64,000 bases of DNA from Hyphomicrobiales bacterium (GTDB taxonomy: Bacteria > Pseudomonadota > Alphaproteobacteria > Rhizobiales > Xanthobacteraceae): assembly GCA_003169835.1 (NCBI GenBank), contig PNAI01000035.1, positions 99,367 through 163,366 of the forward strand. Direction: 5' to 3'. Of the stretch, positions 20,798 to 32,456 are shown piece after piece (the first letter of the stretch is position 1; each line of letters opens with the position of its first letter). The position numbers and the translations under genes were made by a program. The notes beneath the pieces are model-generated. The model was not told where the DNA came from and made no database searches. It saw only the letters and a program-made list of their open reading frames with translations.

Positions 20798-21751
20798 ATG
20801 AGAGCCGGAAAACAGACGACACTCAAAGACCAGGCCGCCGTGAGCGGTATTGGGGTCCATTCTGGATTACCTGCGACCCTGACGATTTATCCCTCCGATG
20901 CCGATTCCGGCATCGTTTTTGTTCGTACGAGCAAGGATGATCGGACCGAGCGCGAAATTCGCGCCGACGTGAGGGCGGTCACCGCAACCGAATTTGCCAC
21001 TGTGCTGGGCGATGCCAATGGGCCGCTGTGCTCGACCGCCGAGCATGTGCTCGCGGCGATGTCGGGGCTCGGCATCGACAATGCCATCATCGAGATCGAC
21101 GGGCCGGAAGTTCCGATCATGGACGGCAGCGCGGAGCCATTCGTACGGGCGATCGAGCAGGCCGGCGTGGTCACGCTGGGTGCGCCGCGGCGCTTTATCC
21201 AGGTCTTAAAGCCGGTGCAGGTCGCGATGGGCGACGCCTTCGGTGAGCTGCGACCGCATACCGATGGGTTCCGGCTTGAGGTTGAGATTAATTTCGATCA
21301 TCCGCTGATCGGCCGGCAAGCGCTTGCGCTCGATATGGATCCGGCGACATTCCGCCGTGAGCTTTCGCGGGCGCGTACCTTCGGGTTCATGCGCGACGTG
21401 GCCAAGCTTTGGAGCTCGGGCTTTGCGCTTGGCGCTTCGTTTGAGAATACGCTCGTGATCAGCGAGAACCGCGTGCTCAATCCGGAGGGATTGCGCTACT
21501 CCGACGAGTTTGTTCGCCACAAGGCGCTTGATGCCCTGGGCGATCTTGCGCTCGCGGGCGCTCCGCTGCTCGGCGTCTTCCGCTCGGTGCGGGGCGGGCA
21601 CAAGCTCAATCATGCAGTGCTCCACGCGCTGATGTCCGACGCGTCCGCCTGGACGACGGTCGAGGTGGCGGAGACGCCACGCCGCATCCGCGGTTATGCC
21701 GATGTGACGGCCGGCATGTTGGCGCCGGCCTATGGGCCAGATGTCTCGTAA
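20798..21751 (+). CDS. lpxC: UDP-3-O-acyl-N-acetylglucosamine deacetylase LpxC
   Basis: LpxC carries out the committed zinc-dependent deacetylation in lipid A synthesis. The 317-residue protein begins with the family segment QTTLKDQAAVSGIGVHSG. The first zinc ligand is in STAEHVLAAMSGLGIDN, the catalytic region is EVPIMDGSAEPF, and the other ligands are in HKALDALGDLALAG with GHKLNHAV near the end. Lying after ftsZ is the usual arrangement in many proteobacteria. It has its own upstream region rather than being coupled to ftsZ. Confidence 0.96.
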   Translation: MRAGKQTTLKDQAAVSGIGVHSGLPATLTIYPSDADSGIVFVRTSKDDRTEREIRADVRAVTATEFATVLGDANGPLCSTAEHVLAAMSGLGIDNAIIEIDGPEVPIMDGSAEPFVRAIEQAGVVTLGAPRRFIQVLKPVQVAMGDAFGELRPHTDGFRLEVEINFDHPLIGRQALALDMDPATFRRELSRARTFGFMRDVAKLWSSGFALGASFENTLVISENRVLNPEGLRYSDEFVRHKALDALGDLALAGAPLLGVFRSVRGGHKLNHAVLHALMSDASAWTTVEVAETPRRIRGYADVTAGMLAPAYGPDVS

Positions 21752-21884
21752 ATTCAGCGGCTAACGCACTGCCTTAATCCCGGCTGAATGTGTGCTTAAA
21801 CGTTTGGCCAGGCACAGTTTTTCATTTAGAAACGGCTATTGAGGGGCGGCCGAGACCCGCTCTAAGAACGGGATTTTCGCACTG

Positions 21885-22754
21885 ATGTTATTGCGTTCCC
21901 TGAGATCGGCCTGCGCGGTTTGGCGGCCTTCGTCGATAAGGCATCTGCTTGCCGTCGTACTTATCGTCATTCCGCTCGGCGCGTGCAGCAGTCTGTTCGG
22001 CGACAAGAACGATCTGCCGCCGGATGAGCCTGCAGACAAGCTCTACAATGAGGGCGTTTTCCTTCTGAACCAGCGTCAGGACTACAAGGGCGCGGTGAAA
22101 AAGTTCGAGGAGGTCGAGCGCCAGCACCCTTATTCGGAATGGGCGCGCAAGGCGCTCATCATGTCAGCCTACAGCCATTACCAGGCGAATGAATATGAAG
22201 AAGCGATTGTTGCCGCCAAGCGCTATGTGACACTGCATCCCGGTAGTCCCGATGCCGCCTACGCTCAGTTCATCGTCGGATCGGCCTATTTCGATCAGAT
22301 CCCCGACATCTCCCGCGATCAACAACGAACCGAAAAGGCAGTTGCCGCGCTCGATGAAGTGGCGCGCAAGTTTCCCAACACCGAATATGCGGTGAGTGCA
22401 AAGCGCAAAATGGATATTGCCCGCGACCAACTCGCCGGCAAGGAGATGACGACCGGGCGCTACTACATGGAGAAGAAGGATTTCACCGGGGCGATCAACC
22501 GCTTCAAGATCGTCGTGACCCAGTACCAGACCACGCGGCATGTCGAGGAGGCCTTGATGCGGCTGACCGAAGCCTACATGGCGCTCGGCATCGTGCCGGA
22601 GGCGCAGACGGCCGCCGCGGTTCTCGGTCACAATTTTCCGGACAGCTCCTGGTACAAGGACGCCTATACGCTCGTGAAGACCGGCGGGGTGGAGCCGGCC
22701 GAGAATAAGGGCTCCTGGATCAGCCGCGCATTCAAGAAGATCGGCGTCGGCTGA
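21885..22754 (+). CDS. bamD: Outer membrane protein assembly factor BamD (lipoprotein)
   Basis: BamD is an essential lipoprotein of the BAM complex that folds outer-membrane proteins. The N-terminal signal ends in a lipobox, IPLGACSS, with the lipidated cysteine near residue 34. The mature part carries tetratricopeptide-like repeats (for example LYNEGVFLLNQRQDYKGAVK). The 289-residue length is normal. It lies 133 bases after lpxC and 151 bases before recN, an order common in alphaproteobacteria. Confidence 0.95.
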   Translation: MLLRSLRSACAVWRPSSIRHLLAVVLIVIPLGACSSLFGDKNDLPPDEPADKLYNEGVFLLNQRQDYKGAVKKFEEVERQHPYSEWARKALIMSAYSHYQANEYEEAIVAAKRYVTLHPGSPDAAYAQFIVGSAYFDQIPDISRDQQRTEKAVAALDEVARKFPNTEYAVSAKRKMDIARDQLAGKEMTTGRYYMEKKDFTGAINRFKIVVTQYQTTRHVEEALMRLTEAYMALGIVPEAQTAAAVLGHNFPDSSWYKDAYTLVKTGGVEPAENKGSWISRAFKKIGVG

Positions 22755-22905
22755 AAATATCGTCCGAAATTCTATTCACATCCTGTCATGATCGCGCTTG
22801 GCTGGGCTTGTCCCGGCCATTGGCGTCTTTGATGATGGCGAATCTGTAAGATGCGGACGCCCGGCGTGCGGCCGGGCATGGCGATAAAGGGTTTAAACGA
22901 CCGTC

Positions 22906-24579
22906 ATGCTGGTGCGGCTCTCGATTCGCGACATCGTGCTCATTGAACGGCTCGAGATGGATTTCGTCTCGGGCCTTTCGGTGCTCACGGGTGAGACCGG
23001 CGCCGGTAAGTCAATTCTGCTCGATGCGTTTGCGCTTGCGCTCGGCGCGCGCGGTGACGCGACGCTGGTGCGCCATGGCATCGAACAAGGGCAGGTCACC
23101 GCGGTGTTCGAGGTTGCCGCCGATCATCCGGCGCGCGCGCTGCTCAGCGAAAGCGGCCTTGCAGCCGACGACGCCCTGATTCTGCGCCGGGTGCAACTCG
23201 CCGACGGCCGTACGCGCGCCTTTGTCAACGATCAGCCGGTGAGCGTGCAGGCGCTGCAGGCGCTGGGTGTGGCGCTGGTAGAGATCCACGGCCAGCACGA
23301 CGCGCGCGCACTGGTCGATGCGACGACGCACCGGCGGCTTCTCGATGCGTTTGGCGGACATGAGCGCGATGCCGCGGCGATCGAGCGTCTGTGGAACGAA
23401 CGACGCGCGGCGGAAACGGCGGTGGAGGCGCACCGTGCACAGATCGAGCGCGCGGCGCGCGAAGCCGATTGGCTGCGCCATGCGGTCGAGGAATTGAACA
23501 AGCTTGCCCCGCAAACCGGCGAGGAAACCGCGCTGGCGGATCGGCGCGCCGGTATGATGCAGGCGGACAAGGTCGCGACCGATTTGCGCGATGCGCACGA
23601 AGCGGTTGCCGGCAGCGCCTCGCCGGTGCCGGCGCTTGGCGCAGCGGTCCGGCGGCTGGAGCGGCGTGCGGCGCAGGCGCCCGGCCTGATCGATCCGGCG
23701 GTGAAAGCCCTCGATGCGGCGCTGACCGCAATCGATGACGCGCGCGTGAGATTGGAACAGGCGATGGCGATGGCCGATCATGATCCGCTGGAGCTTGATC
23801 GCATTGAAGAGCGGTTGTTCGCGCTGCGCGCGGCGGGCCGAAAATATAATTCGCCGGTGGATGCGCTGGCCGCGCTCGCTGCGCGATACGCCGCCGATCT
23901 TACGTCCATCGACGCGGGCGCGGAACAGCTTGCGGGGCTCGAGTCTGCCGCGCGCGCGTGCGGGAAAAAATTCAGCGAGGCCGCGGCCGCGCTTTCGGCC
24001 GCGCGCAAGCGGACGGCTGCAAAACTCGACAAGGCGGTCAGTGCGGAGCTCAAACCGCTCAAGCTCGAACGGGCGGAATTCATCACCGAGATCGCCAGCG
24101 ACACGGACGCTGCCGGTCCCAATGGCATCGACCGAGTCGAATTCTGGGTGCGGACCAATCCGGGCACGCGGCCGGGGCCGCTGATGAAAGTGGCCTCAGG
24201 CGGAGAGCTCGCGCGCTTTCTGCTAGCGCTGAAGGTTGTGCTCGCGGATCGCGGCTCCGCGCCGACATTGATCTTCGACGAAGTCGACACCGGGGTTGGC
24301 GGCGCGGTGGCCGATGCCATCGGTCTGCGGCTGGCGCGGCTGGGCGAGCGCGTGCAGGTCTTAGCGGTGACGCATGCCCCGCAAGTCGCCGCACGGGCGG
24401 GGCGCCACTATCTCATCACCAAGGATGCGCTGGAGAAGGGCAAGCGGGTTGCGACGCGCGTCACGGAGCTTGCGGCCGCGCGCCGGCGCGAGGAAATCGC
24501 GCGCATGCTGGCGGGCGCCAAGATCACCGAGGAAGCGCGCGCGGCGGCGGAGAAGCTGATCCGGACCGCTACGGGCTAG
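22906..24579 (+). CDS. recN: DNA repair protein RecN
   Basis: RecN is an SMC-like ATPase acting in double-strand break repair. The 557-residue protein starts with MLVRLSIRDIVLIERLEMDF and has the Walker A motif GETGAGKSILLDA at about residues 29-41. The middle is a long alanine- and arginine-rich coiled coil. The C-terminal half has the ABC signature in VASGGELARFLLALK and the Walker B region TLIFDEVDTGVGG. The length is normal for the family. No SOS box is obvious upstream. Confidence 0.96.
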   Translation: MLVRLSIRDIVLIERLEMDFVSGLSVLTGETGAGKSILLDAFALALGARGDATLVRHGIEQGQVTAVFEVAADHPARALLSESGLAADDALILRRVQLADGRTRAFVNDQPVSVQALQALGVALVEIHGQHDARALVDATTHRRLLDAFGGHERDAAAIERLWNERRAAETAVEAHRAQIERAAREADWLRHAVEELNKLAPQTGEETALADRRAGMMQADKVATDLRDAHEAVAGSASPVPALGAAVRRLERRAAQAPGLIDPAVKALDAALTAIDDARVRLEQAMAMADHDPLELDRIEERLFALRAAGRKYNSPVDALAALAARYAADLTSIDAGAEQLAGLESAARACGKKFSEAAAALSAARKRTAAKLDKAVSAELKPLKLERAEFITEIASDTDAAGPNGIDRVEFWVRTNPGTRPGPLMKVASGGELARFLLALKVVLADRGSAPTLIFDEVDTGVGGAVADAIGLRLARLGERVQVLAVTHAPQVAARAGRHYLITKDALEKGKRVATRVTELAAARRREEIARMLAGAKITEEARAAAEKLIRTATG

Positions 24580-24609
24580 GCGCATCGCGCTCGCAACACG
24601 TTGACCCTC

Positions 24610-25626
24610 ATGGCCAAGATCGGAACCCCACTGGATATCGCCGTTGTCGGTTGGCACACCCACAACAAGATGTTCGACGAAATCAGCGCGGATCTGCAGA
24701 ACGTGGGCCATCGCATTATCCGCCATGCCGACCGCGCGGCATTCGCCGCAGCGCGCGACCCATTGATGGCCGTCGATCTCATGTTATGTGCGGCGCTGTT
24801 TCCGGTGACGCGGGCCATGCTGACGAGCGCTTCGCGGTTGCGCGCCATCGTTTCGGCCATCACCGGCGTCGAAGGCGTCGATATGCCGGCGGCAACCGAA
24901 TGCACAGTCGTCGTCGCCAATGCGCAGACTGAGGAAAACATCACCGGCATGGCAGAGGCAACCGTTCTGCTCATTCTCGGTGCGCTGTACGATTTCAACG
25001 GAACGCAGGAGTTGCTTCGCAAGAGCCTGCCACGGCCGGATCCGCTCAGGGCGCGTCAAGTTCGCGGCAAGACGATAGGATTTTTGGGGCTCGGGAAGAT
25101 CGGCCGGGAGACCGCGCGGCTGTTGGCGCCATGGGGCGCGGTCCTGCAATACAATGTGCGTCGCGACGCTGATCTCGCCGGCTTGCCGACGATGCCGCGG
25201 GTCGATCTTGATACGCTTTTGAAGACAAGCGATGTCGTCGTAGTGCTGGCCAGCCTCAACAATGAGACGCGCGGACTCTTAAGCGCCGAAAAATTGCGCC
25301 TGATGAAAAGCACCGCGATCCTCGTTAACGTTGCGCGCGGCGCGATCGTTGACGAGGCGGCGCTGATCGACGTGCTCAGAAACAAAACGATTGCGGGCGC
25401 CGCTATAGATTGCTTCCAAGCGGAGCCGCTGTCACTCGAGAGTCCGCTGCGCGCGCTGCCCAACGTCATTTTGACGCCGCACATGATCGGCCACACCTAC
25501 GAAGCGCATCATTCGCTGGAGGTGGCAACCCGTGAGAATCTTGACCGCATCCTGGCGGGACAGCCGCCGCGTTATGCGATCAATTCAGCGGTACTTCCGG
25601 CATGGATGGCGAAGTGGGGGGCATAA
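24610..25626 (+). CDS. D-isomer-specific 2-hydroxyacid dehydrogenase family protein
   Basis: This 338-residue NAD-binding protein belongs to the D-2-hydroxyacid dehydrogenase family. The Rossmann motif GFLGLGKIGRETARLL is clear. The catalytic residues are the arginine in NVARGAIVDE, the glutamate in IDCFQAEP and the histidine in LTPHMIG. Relatives include phosphoglycerate, glyoxylate and formate dehydrogenases; the substrate cannot be told. I chose the ATG at 24610 over a TTG at 24601. It lies 30 bases after recN on the same strand and may be read from the recN transcript. Confidence 0.85.
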   Translation: MAKIGTPLDIAVVGWHTHNKMFDEISADLQNVGHRIIRHADRAAFAAARDPLMAVDLMLCAALFPVTRAMLTSASRLRAIVSAITGVEGVDMPAATECTVVVANAQTEENITGMAEATVLLILGALYDFNGTQELLRKSLPRPDPLRARQVRGKTIGFLGLGKIGRETARLLAPWGAVLQYNVRRDADLAGLPTMPRVDLDTLLKTSDVVVVLASLNNETRGLLSAEKLRLMKSTAILVNVARGAIVDEAALIDVLRNKTIAGAAIDCFQAEPLSLESPLRALPNVILTPHMIGHTYEAHHSLEVATRENLDRILAGQPPRYAINSAVLPAWMAKWGA

Positions 25627-25636
25627 CGATCCGTTC

Positions 25637-25710
25637 ATTCCCGCGAAAGCGGGAATCCAGATGACGAAGACTTCCGAAGCGCAGCTCTGGGTCCCCGCCT
25701 TCGCGGGGAC
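25637..25710. repeat. Pair of palindromic intergenic repeats
   Basis: Two perfect hairpins lie between convergent genes: ATTCCCGC/GCGGGAAT around GAAA (25637-25656), and GTCCCCGC/GCGGGGAC around CTTC (25691-25710). Near-identical elements are widely dispersed in Rhizobiales genomes. It may also serve as a terminator for both flanking genes. Confidence 0.75.
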
Positions 25711-25728
25711 GAGCGGAGTAAGAGCTGC

Positions 25729-26982
25729 CTAAGCCCGCCGGACCATCGCGGGTACCAGATGCTTGATGTCGGCCGCGCCGACCTGCTGCATGGCGCCGTA
25801 AAGTTCGATGCGCATCAGCTCTAACGCGCGCTCGACGCCGGGCTGGCCGAATGCGCCAAGACCCCAGATGTAGGGCCGGCCGACGCAGACCGCGGTCGCA
25901 CCCATGCAGAGTGCCTTGACGATGTCGGTGCCGCGGCGGAAGCCGGAGTCGACCAGGATCGGCATTTTGCCTTTCACCGCCGCGACGATTTCCGGCAGTG
26001 CGTCGATGGTCGCGCGCCCGGAGTCCTCGCTGCGCGCGCCGTGATTGGAAACGATGATGCCGTCGAGGCCGTTCTTTTCGGCGAGCACCGCGTCCTCCCA
26101 GGCCAGGATGCCCTTGGCGAGGATTTTCATTTTGGTGAGTTTGCGCAGCCGCTTGAAAAAGTCCCAGGTCATGGCGGACGACTGGGTGTTGGTGAGGCCG
26201 GAAAGATCGATGTCTTTGTACATTGCGCGGGTTTTCAGGTTGGCCGCGAGGCTTGAGCGGTCGTGGCAGTCAGAGCAATTGCGCGTGTCCGAGGGCCGCA
26301 GGCGGAACAACGTTTCCTGATTGCGGCCGCCGCTGCGATCGACCGTCACGGCGACGGCGAGGCAGCCGGCCCTTTCCACGCGCTTGACCATGGCCTCGGC
26401 CACCTCCCATTTGTTGGAGGCGTAGAGCTGATACCAGATCGGCGCACCGCGTGCGGCGGAGACCTCCTCGAAGCTCATGCTGGTGGCGGTGGAGAGGATT
26501 TGCAGATGATTGCCGGCCTTGGCCGCCTTGGCGGTGGCGACTTCGCCGTCGGTATGGAACGAGCGCTGGCCGCCGACAGGTGCGATCACGATCGGCGAGT
26601 CGTATTTCACGCCAAGAATGTTGGTGCTCATGTCGACCTTGCTGACGTCGACCAGCCGGCGCGGGCGAAGCTGAAATTTGAGGAAGCCCTCGCGGTTGGC
26701 GCGCAGCGTCACCTCGTCATCGATGCCTGAGGCCATGTAGCCGAAGTGCGCGGGTGGAACGTTCTGGCGGCAGACCGGCTCAAGGTCGAAGACGTTGATC
26801 GCTTCCTTCGGGGTCTTGATCAGTTGAGCAGTCTCTTGCGGCGCCCACATCAGGGGATCGGGCAGCTTGGGTTTGGGCAGCAGGGTTTCGGCCAAGGCTG
26901 CGCCGCTCGATGCGAATAGCGGACTGGCGGCGAGGAATTGCAGAAATTTGCGGCGATTGGCAGCTTGATCGAATGACGGCAT
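25729..26982 (-). CDS. FMN-dependent alpha-hydroxy-acid dehydrogenase with Tat-like signal and CxxCH motif
   Basis: The 417-residue protein belongs to the glycolate oxidase / L-lactate dehydrogenase / mandelate dehydrogenase family of FMN TIM barrels. Visible motifs are SPIVIAPVGGQRSFHTDGE near the flavin, SNHGARSED with the catalytic histidine, and LVDSGFRRGTDIVKAL binding the phosphate. The N-terminus has a twin-arginine-like motif NRRKFLQF (Arg10-Arg11) and a hydrophobic stretch ending near AALAET, suggesting export. Residues 236-240 read CSDCH, a haem c-type CxxCH motif, in the loop region after barrel strand 4; this is not usual for the family. The start has GGAGG upstream. It is convergent with the hydroxyacid dehydrogenase gene. 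Confidence 0.86.
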   Translation of the reverse strand: MPSFDQAANRRKFLQFLAASPLFASSGAALAETLLPKPKLPDPLMWAPQETAQLIKTPKEAINVFDLEPVCRQNVPPAHFGYMASGIDDEVTLRANREGFLKFQLRPRRLVDVSKVDMSTNILGVKYDSPIVIAPVGGQRSFHTDGEVATAKAAKAGNHLQILSTATSMSFEEVSAARGAPIWYQLYASNKWEVAEAMVKRVERAGCLAVAVTVDRSGGRNQETLFRLRPSDTRNCSDCHDRSSLAANLKTRAMYKDIDLSGLTNTQSSAMTWDFFKRLRKLTKMKILAKGILAWEDAVLAEKNGLDGIIVSNHGARSEDSGRATIDALPEIVAAVKGKMPILVDSGFRRGTDIVKALCMGATAVCVGRPYIWGLGAFGQPGVERALELMRIELYGAMQQVGAADIKHLVPAMVRRA

Positions 26983-27121
26983 AGCGCTTTCCTCCCACTA
27001 CGAAATTGGTGCCCATTCTTGGTATTTATTTTGTGCGACGATGGGCTGTGGAGATAATCCTATACAGGCGCGGCTTTGATTGAAATCGGGTATCGCTGGT
27101 CTGTGGAGGCCATATATTTAG

Positions 27122-29287
<2,166 letters not shown>

Positions 29288-29295
29288 GCGAGCGT

Positions 29296-31125
29296 TCAGC
29301 GGCTCAGCGGCCGAGTTGCTTTTTCGAGCCAGGGTTTGGTCGCGGCGTCGACCAGCGGGGACAGCGCGCGCTCCACTCTGGCGTGATAATTGTCGAGCCA
29401 GAGAATTTCTTCGGCGTTGAGCAGCGTTACGTCGATCACGCGCTGGTCGATCGGTGCGAGTGTGAGCGTCTCAAATGTATTGAGCGGTTTCTCGCCGCCA
29501 GGTGCTGCCGGCGCTTCCACAACAAGCAAGAGATTTTCGATACGGATGCCGTAGGCGCCGGTCTTGTAGTAGCCGGGCTCGTTGGAGAGGATCATGCCGT
29601 GCTTGAGCGCCACAGTGCCGAGTTTTGAAATACGCGCGGGACCTTCGTGCACCGACAAGTAGCTGCCGACGCCGTGTCCGGTGCCGTGATCGTAGTCGAG
29701 GCCGGCGGCCCACAGCGGGGCGCGCGCAAATGAGTCGAGCTGCGCGCCGGTGGTGCCGTCGGGAAAAACCGCGAGCGCGATCGCAATATGGCCCTTGAGC
29801 ACCAATGTGTAGCGCTCTCGCATCTCGGCGGTCGGCTGGCCGACCACGATGGTGCGGGTGACGTCGGTGGTGCCATCTTCGTATTGCGCGCCGGAATCGA
29901 TGAGGAACAACTCGCTGGGCGCGATCTTGCGGTTGGTCGCGCTGGTGACGCGGTAATGCACGATGGCGCCGTCGGGGCCAGCGCCCGCGATGGTTGGAAA
30001 CGAAATATCCTTGAGTTGGCCGGTGTCGCGCCGGAAACTTTCCAACGCCGCGACGGCGTCGATTTCGGTCAAATTTCCGCCCGGTGCTTCGCGCTCGAAC
30101 CAGGCGAGGAAGCGCGACAGCGCCGCGCCATCGCGAACATGCGCCGCGCGCGCGCCCTCGATCTCGACCTTGTTCTTGACCGCCTTCATCGCCGTGATCG
30201 GGTCGGCGCTGCGGCGCACCTTGCCGCCGGCGGTGCTCACGAGCTTTGAGAGCGCTTCGGCGCCCGTTGCCTGGTCGAACCGCACGGTGCGGTGTGCGCT
30301 GCCGAGCACCGCGAGATCGGCGATGAGTTCGTTCGACTCGCGAATTTCGACAATCTCCGCGAGGGCATGACGCACCGCGTTGCTGAGCTTGATGCTATCG
30401 ACATAGAGCGTCGGCCGGCCGGTTTGCGGAATGACGGCAAAGCCGAGCGGCAGCGGCGTATGGGGAACATCGGCGCCGCGAATGTTGAACGTCCAAGCGA
30501 TCGCCTGCGGGTCGGACACGACAAGCACGTCGGCTTTGCTTTTGCCGATCTCGGCTGCGATGCGCGCAAGCTTGGCTGAGGCGGACTCTCCGGCGAACCG
30601 CAAATCATGCAGTGTGATCGCGCCGCGCGGCGGTGGCGGCCGGTCGGGCCAGATCGTGTCGACCGGATTGGGTTCGGCCGGGATGAGAGTTGCGCCGGCG
30701 GCGGCGCAGGCCTGCGCAAGCCGCTCGGCGCCATCGGCGGTGTGCAGCCAAGGATCGTAGCCGAGCTTGCTGCCTGCCGGGAGATTGGCTTCCAGCCACA
30801 TTGCGACCGGCGTCTCGACCATATGCGCGAATGTGAAAATTGCGCCGTCCACCTGATCGCGCGCTTGCAACGTATAGCGTCCGTCGGTGAACAGCACCGC
30901 GCGGTCAGCCAGCACCACGACGCAGCCGGCCGATCCGGTGAAGCCGGTGAGCCAGGCGACGCGCTCCTCGGACGGCGGCAGGTATTCGTTTTGATGGCGG
31001 TCGGCGCGCGGCAGGATGAAGCCGCTCAGTCCGCGCCGCGCGAGTTCCGCGCGCAGGGCCGCAACATGCGGGCCGGTCGCCGAGCTCGCCGGGTCCTCGA
31101 ACGACTGGAAACGGGCCTCGAACAT
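29296..31125 (-). CDS. Xaa-Pro aminopeptidase, M24 family (three-domain type)
   Basis: The protein removes N-terminal residues that precede proline. Its 609 residues fit the long three-domain type resembling eukaryotic APP1: two creatinase-like N-terminal domains and a pita-bread catalytic domain. The dinuclear metal ligands are visible as FLIDSGAQYEDGTTDVTRT (two Asp), GTGHGVGSYLSVHEGP (His), ILSNEPGYYK (Glu) and the FETLT segment (Glu). It is probably cytoplasmic, as there is no signal peptide. The gene is convergent with ligA. Confidence 0.94.
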   Translation of the reverse strand: MFEARFQSFEDPASSATGPHVAALRAELARRGLSGFILPRADRHQNEYLPPSEERVAWLTGFTGSAGCVVVLADRAVLFTDGRYTLQARDQVDGAIFTFAHMVETPVAMWLEANLPAGSKLGYDPWLHTADGAERLAQACAAAGATLIPAEPNPVDTIWPDRPPPPRGAITLHDLRFAGESASAKLARIAAEIGKSKADVLVVSDPQAIAWTFNIRGADVPHTPLPLGFAVIPQTGRPTLYVDSIKLSNAVRHALAEIVEIRESNELIADLAVLGSAHRTVRFDQATGAEALSKLVSTAGGKVRRSADPITAMKAVKNKVEIEGARAAHVRDGAALSRFLAWFEREAPGGNLTEIDAVAALESFRRDTGQLKDISFPTIAGAGPDGAIVHYRVTSATNRKIAPSELFLIDSGAQYEDGTTDVTRTIVVGQPTAEMRERYTLVLKGHIAIALAVFPDGTTGAQLDSFARAPLWAAGLDYDHGTGHGVGSYLSVHEGPARISKLGTVALKHGMILSNEPGYYKTGAYGIRIENLLLVVEAPAAPGGEKPLNTFETLTLAPIDQRVIDVTLLNAEEILWLDNYHARVERALSPLVDAATKPWLEKATRPLSR

Positions 31126-31355
31126 GGCGGCAATCTAAGAGGCGGTTCGCCAAGCGGCAATGCGGGGTGTTTGTGCGGGTCCGGACGGGGGAAGCGCCGC
31201 CTATCCGCATATTTTTCAGTCATTCCTCATGGGTTGCGATGCCAGCAAGGGACCTATGCGGCGGAAAAGGGTGTAAAATTTGGCCGAATCATGTATGCTG
31301 CGATGCAACAATGAGGGAGGCACTCGGCCGATTCGACTGCTCCAGGAGATACAAC

Positions 31356-31553
31356 ATGCCGGTGCTCGCACAAAACCTGTCCCATTCCGTCGCCAGCGTA
31401 AGGCGCAAGTTGCTGCGCATGATGGACGCGCTTGCGGAAACGGGGATGCGCCACGCGCACAAGGAAATCAGCCGAGGTCGCAAGGTCGAACCCAAGCGCG
31501 GCAAGCCGGCAGCGAAAAAGCGCAAGTCGTGCACGAAGGATCCGGTGCACTAA
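31356..31553 (+). CDS. Small basic protein of unknown function (65 aa)
   Basis: I do not recognise this gene. The frame begins at the ATG at 31356 with AGGAG at 31344-31348, an ideal ribosome-binding site. The product is very basic: a helical-looking N-terminal half (SVASVRRKLLRMMDALAETG) and a lysine/arginine-rich C-terminal half (KVEPKRGKPAAKKRKSC). This suggests nucleic-acid binding, but there is no further evidence. The same frame is open upstream to 31167, though without a comparable start. It is convergent with prmA, 9 bases apart. Confidence 0.6.
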   Translation: MPVLAQNLSHSVASVRRKLLRMMDALAETGMRHAHKEISRGRKVEPKRGKPAAKKRKSCTKDPVH

Positions 31554-31562
31554 GCCGGTGTT

Positions 31563-32456
31563 TTAGCGCCGCGCCTTTTTTCGTTTCATCACCAAAGTCA
31601 CCCAGCCATCGAGCCTGATGCGGCGTTCCAGCGCTAAGCCTTGCGTGCGATATGCGGCGAGTGCCGCGTTGGCATGAGCGAGCAGGAGTCCTGACAGCAC
31701 GACGCGTCCGTTGGGTGCGAGGCGGCGTGCAAGCGGTGCGGCCAAGCGCTGGAGCGGTGCGAGCAGGATATTGGCCAGAACGAGATCGAAGGGGGCGTTG
31801 GCAAGACGCGGCGCGTTGAGACCTGCGGCGCGCACGGTTTCGATCAGAGCGCCGACGTGATTGATGTGCGCGTTGGCACGCGCAATCTGCACGGCACGGC
31901 TATCGATGTCGGTCGCGCGCACGCGCTTGCGCAATATTTTTGCCGCCGCGATGGCGAGGACCCCGCTGCCGGTGCCGAGATCGAGGATACGCTGCGGTTT
32001 TTTTCGCTTTACCAGCTCATCGATCGCCAACAGGCAGCCGCGCGTGGTGCCGTGATGGCCGGTGCCGAAAGCGAGTGCCGCCTCGATTTCAATGCCGATG
32101 CGATTGATGGGTATGCTCGCGCGGTCGTGCGCGCCATGCACGATGAAGCGCCCGGCGTGGACCGGGGCCAGTGCGGCCAGACTCGTTGCGACCCAATCGC
32201 GTTGCGCGACGGTCGCGTACACCGTCGCGTCCGCATGCTTTTTGCCGGCGGCGGCCGCAATCATTGCGCGCAGCGCCTTCACATCCAGCGGAGCGACGAA
32301 ATGCACCTCGACCTGCCAGACGCCGCCCGAAGTCTCGAAGGCGGCGCAGACTGCGCTCGCGGGATCAAGGCACTCGGTCAGCAGATCGGAAATGCGCCGC
32401 GCGTCAGGTTCGGTGGCGGGCAGGCGGGCGACATAGGTCGGGGAGGGGGAATGCAA
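31563..32456 (-). CDS. prmA: Ribosomal protein L11 methyltransferase PrmA
   Basis: PrmA trimethylates ribosomal protein L11 using S-adenosylmethionine. The 297-residue protein has the conserved AFGTGHHGTTRGCLLAID motif, the SAM-binding ILDLGTGSGVLAIAA and the catalytic-region LANILLAPLQRLA. The N-terminal domain before residue 110 is more divergent, as usual. The start is a TTG at 32456 with no strong ribosome-binding site and no better start nearby. The C-terminus is a basic tail (VMKRKKARR). Confidence 0.92.
   Translation of the reverse strand: MHSPSPTYVARLPATEPDARRISDLLTECLDPASAVCAAFETSGGVWQVEVHFVAPLDVKALRAMIAAAAGKKHADATVYATVAQRDWVATSLAALAPVHAGRFIVHGAHDRASIPINRIGIEIEAALAFGTGHHGTTRGCLLAIDELVKRKKPQRILDLGTGSGVLAIAAAKILRKRVRATDIDSRAVQIARANAHINHVGALIETVRAAGLNAPRLANAPFDLVLANILLAPLQRLAAPLARRLAPNGRVVLSGLLLAHANAALAAYRTQGLALERRIRLDGWVTLVMKRKKARR

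Noticed and set aside
20595..20801. 68-codon frame between ftsZ and lpxC
   Set aside because: No domain, arginine-rich composition and no proper ribosome-binding site spacing; probably part of the lpxC leader.
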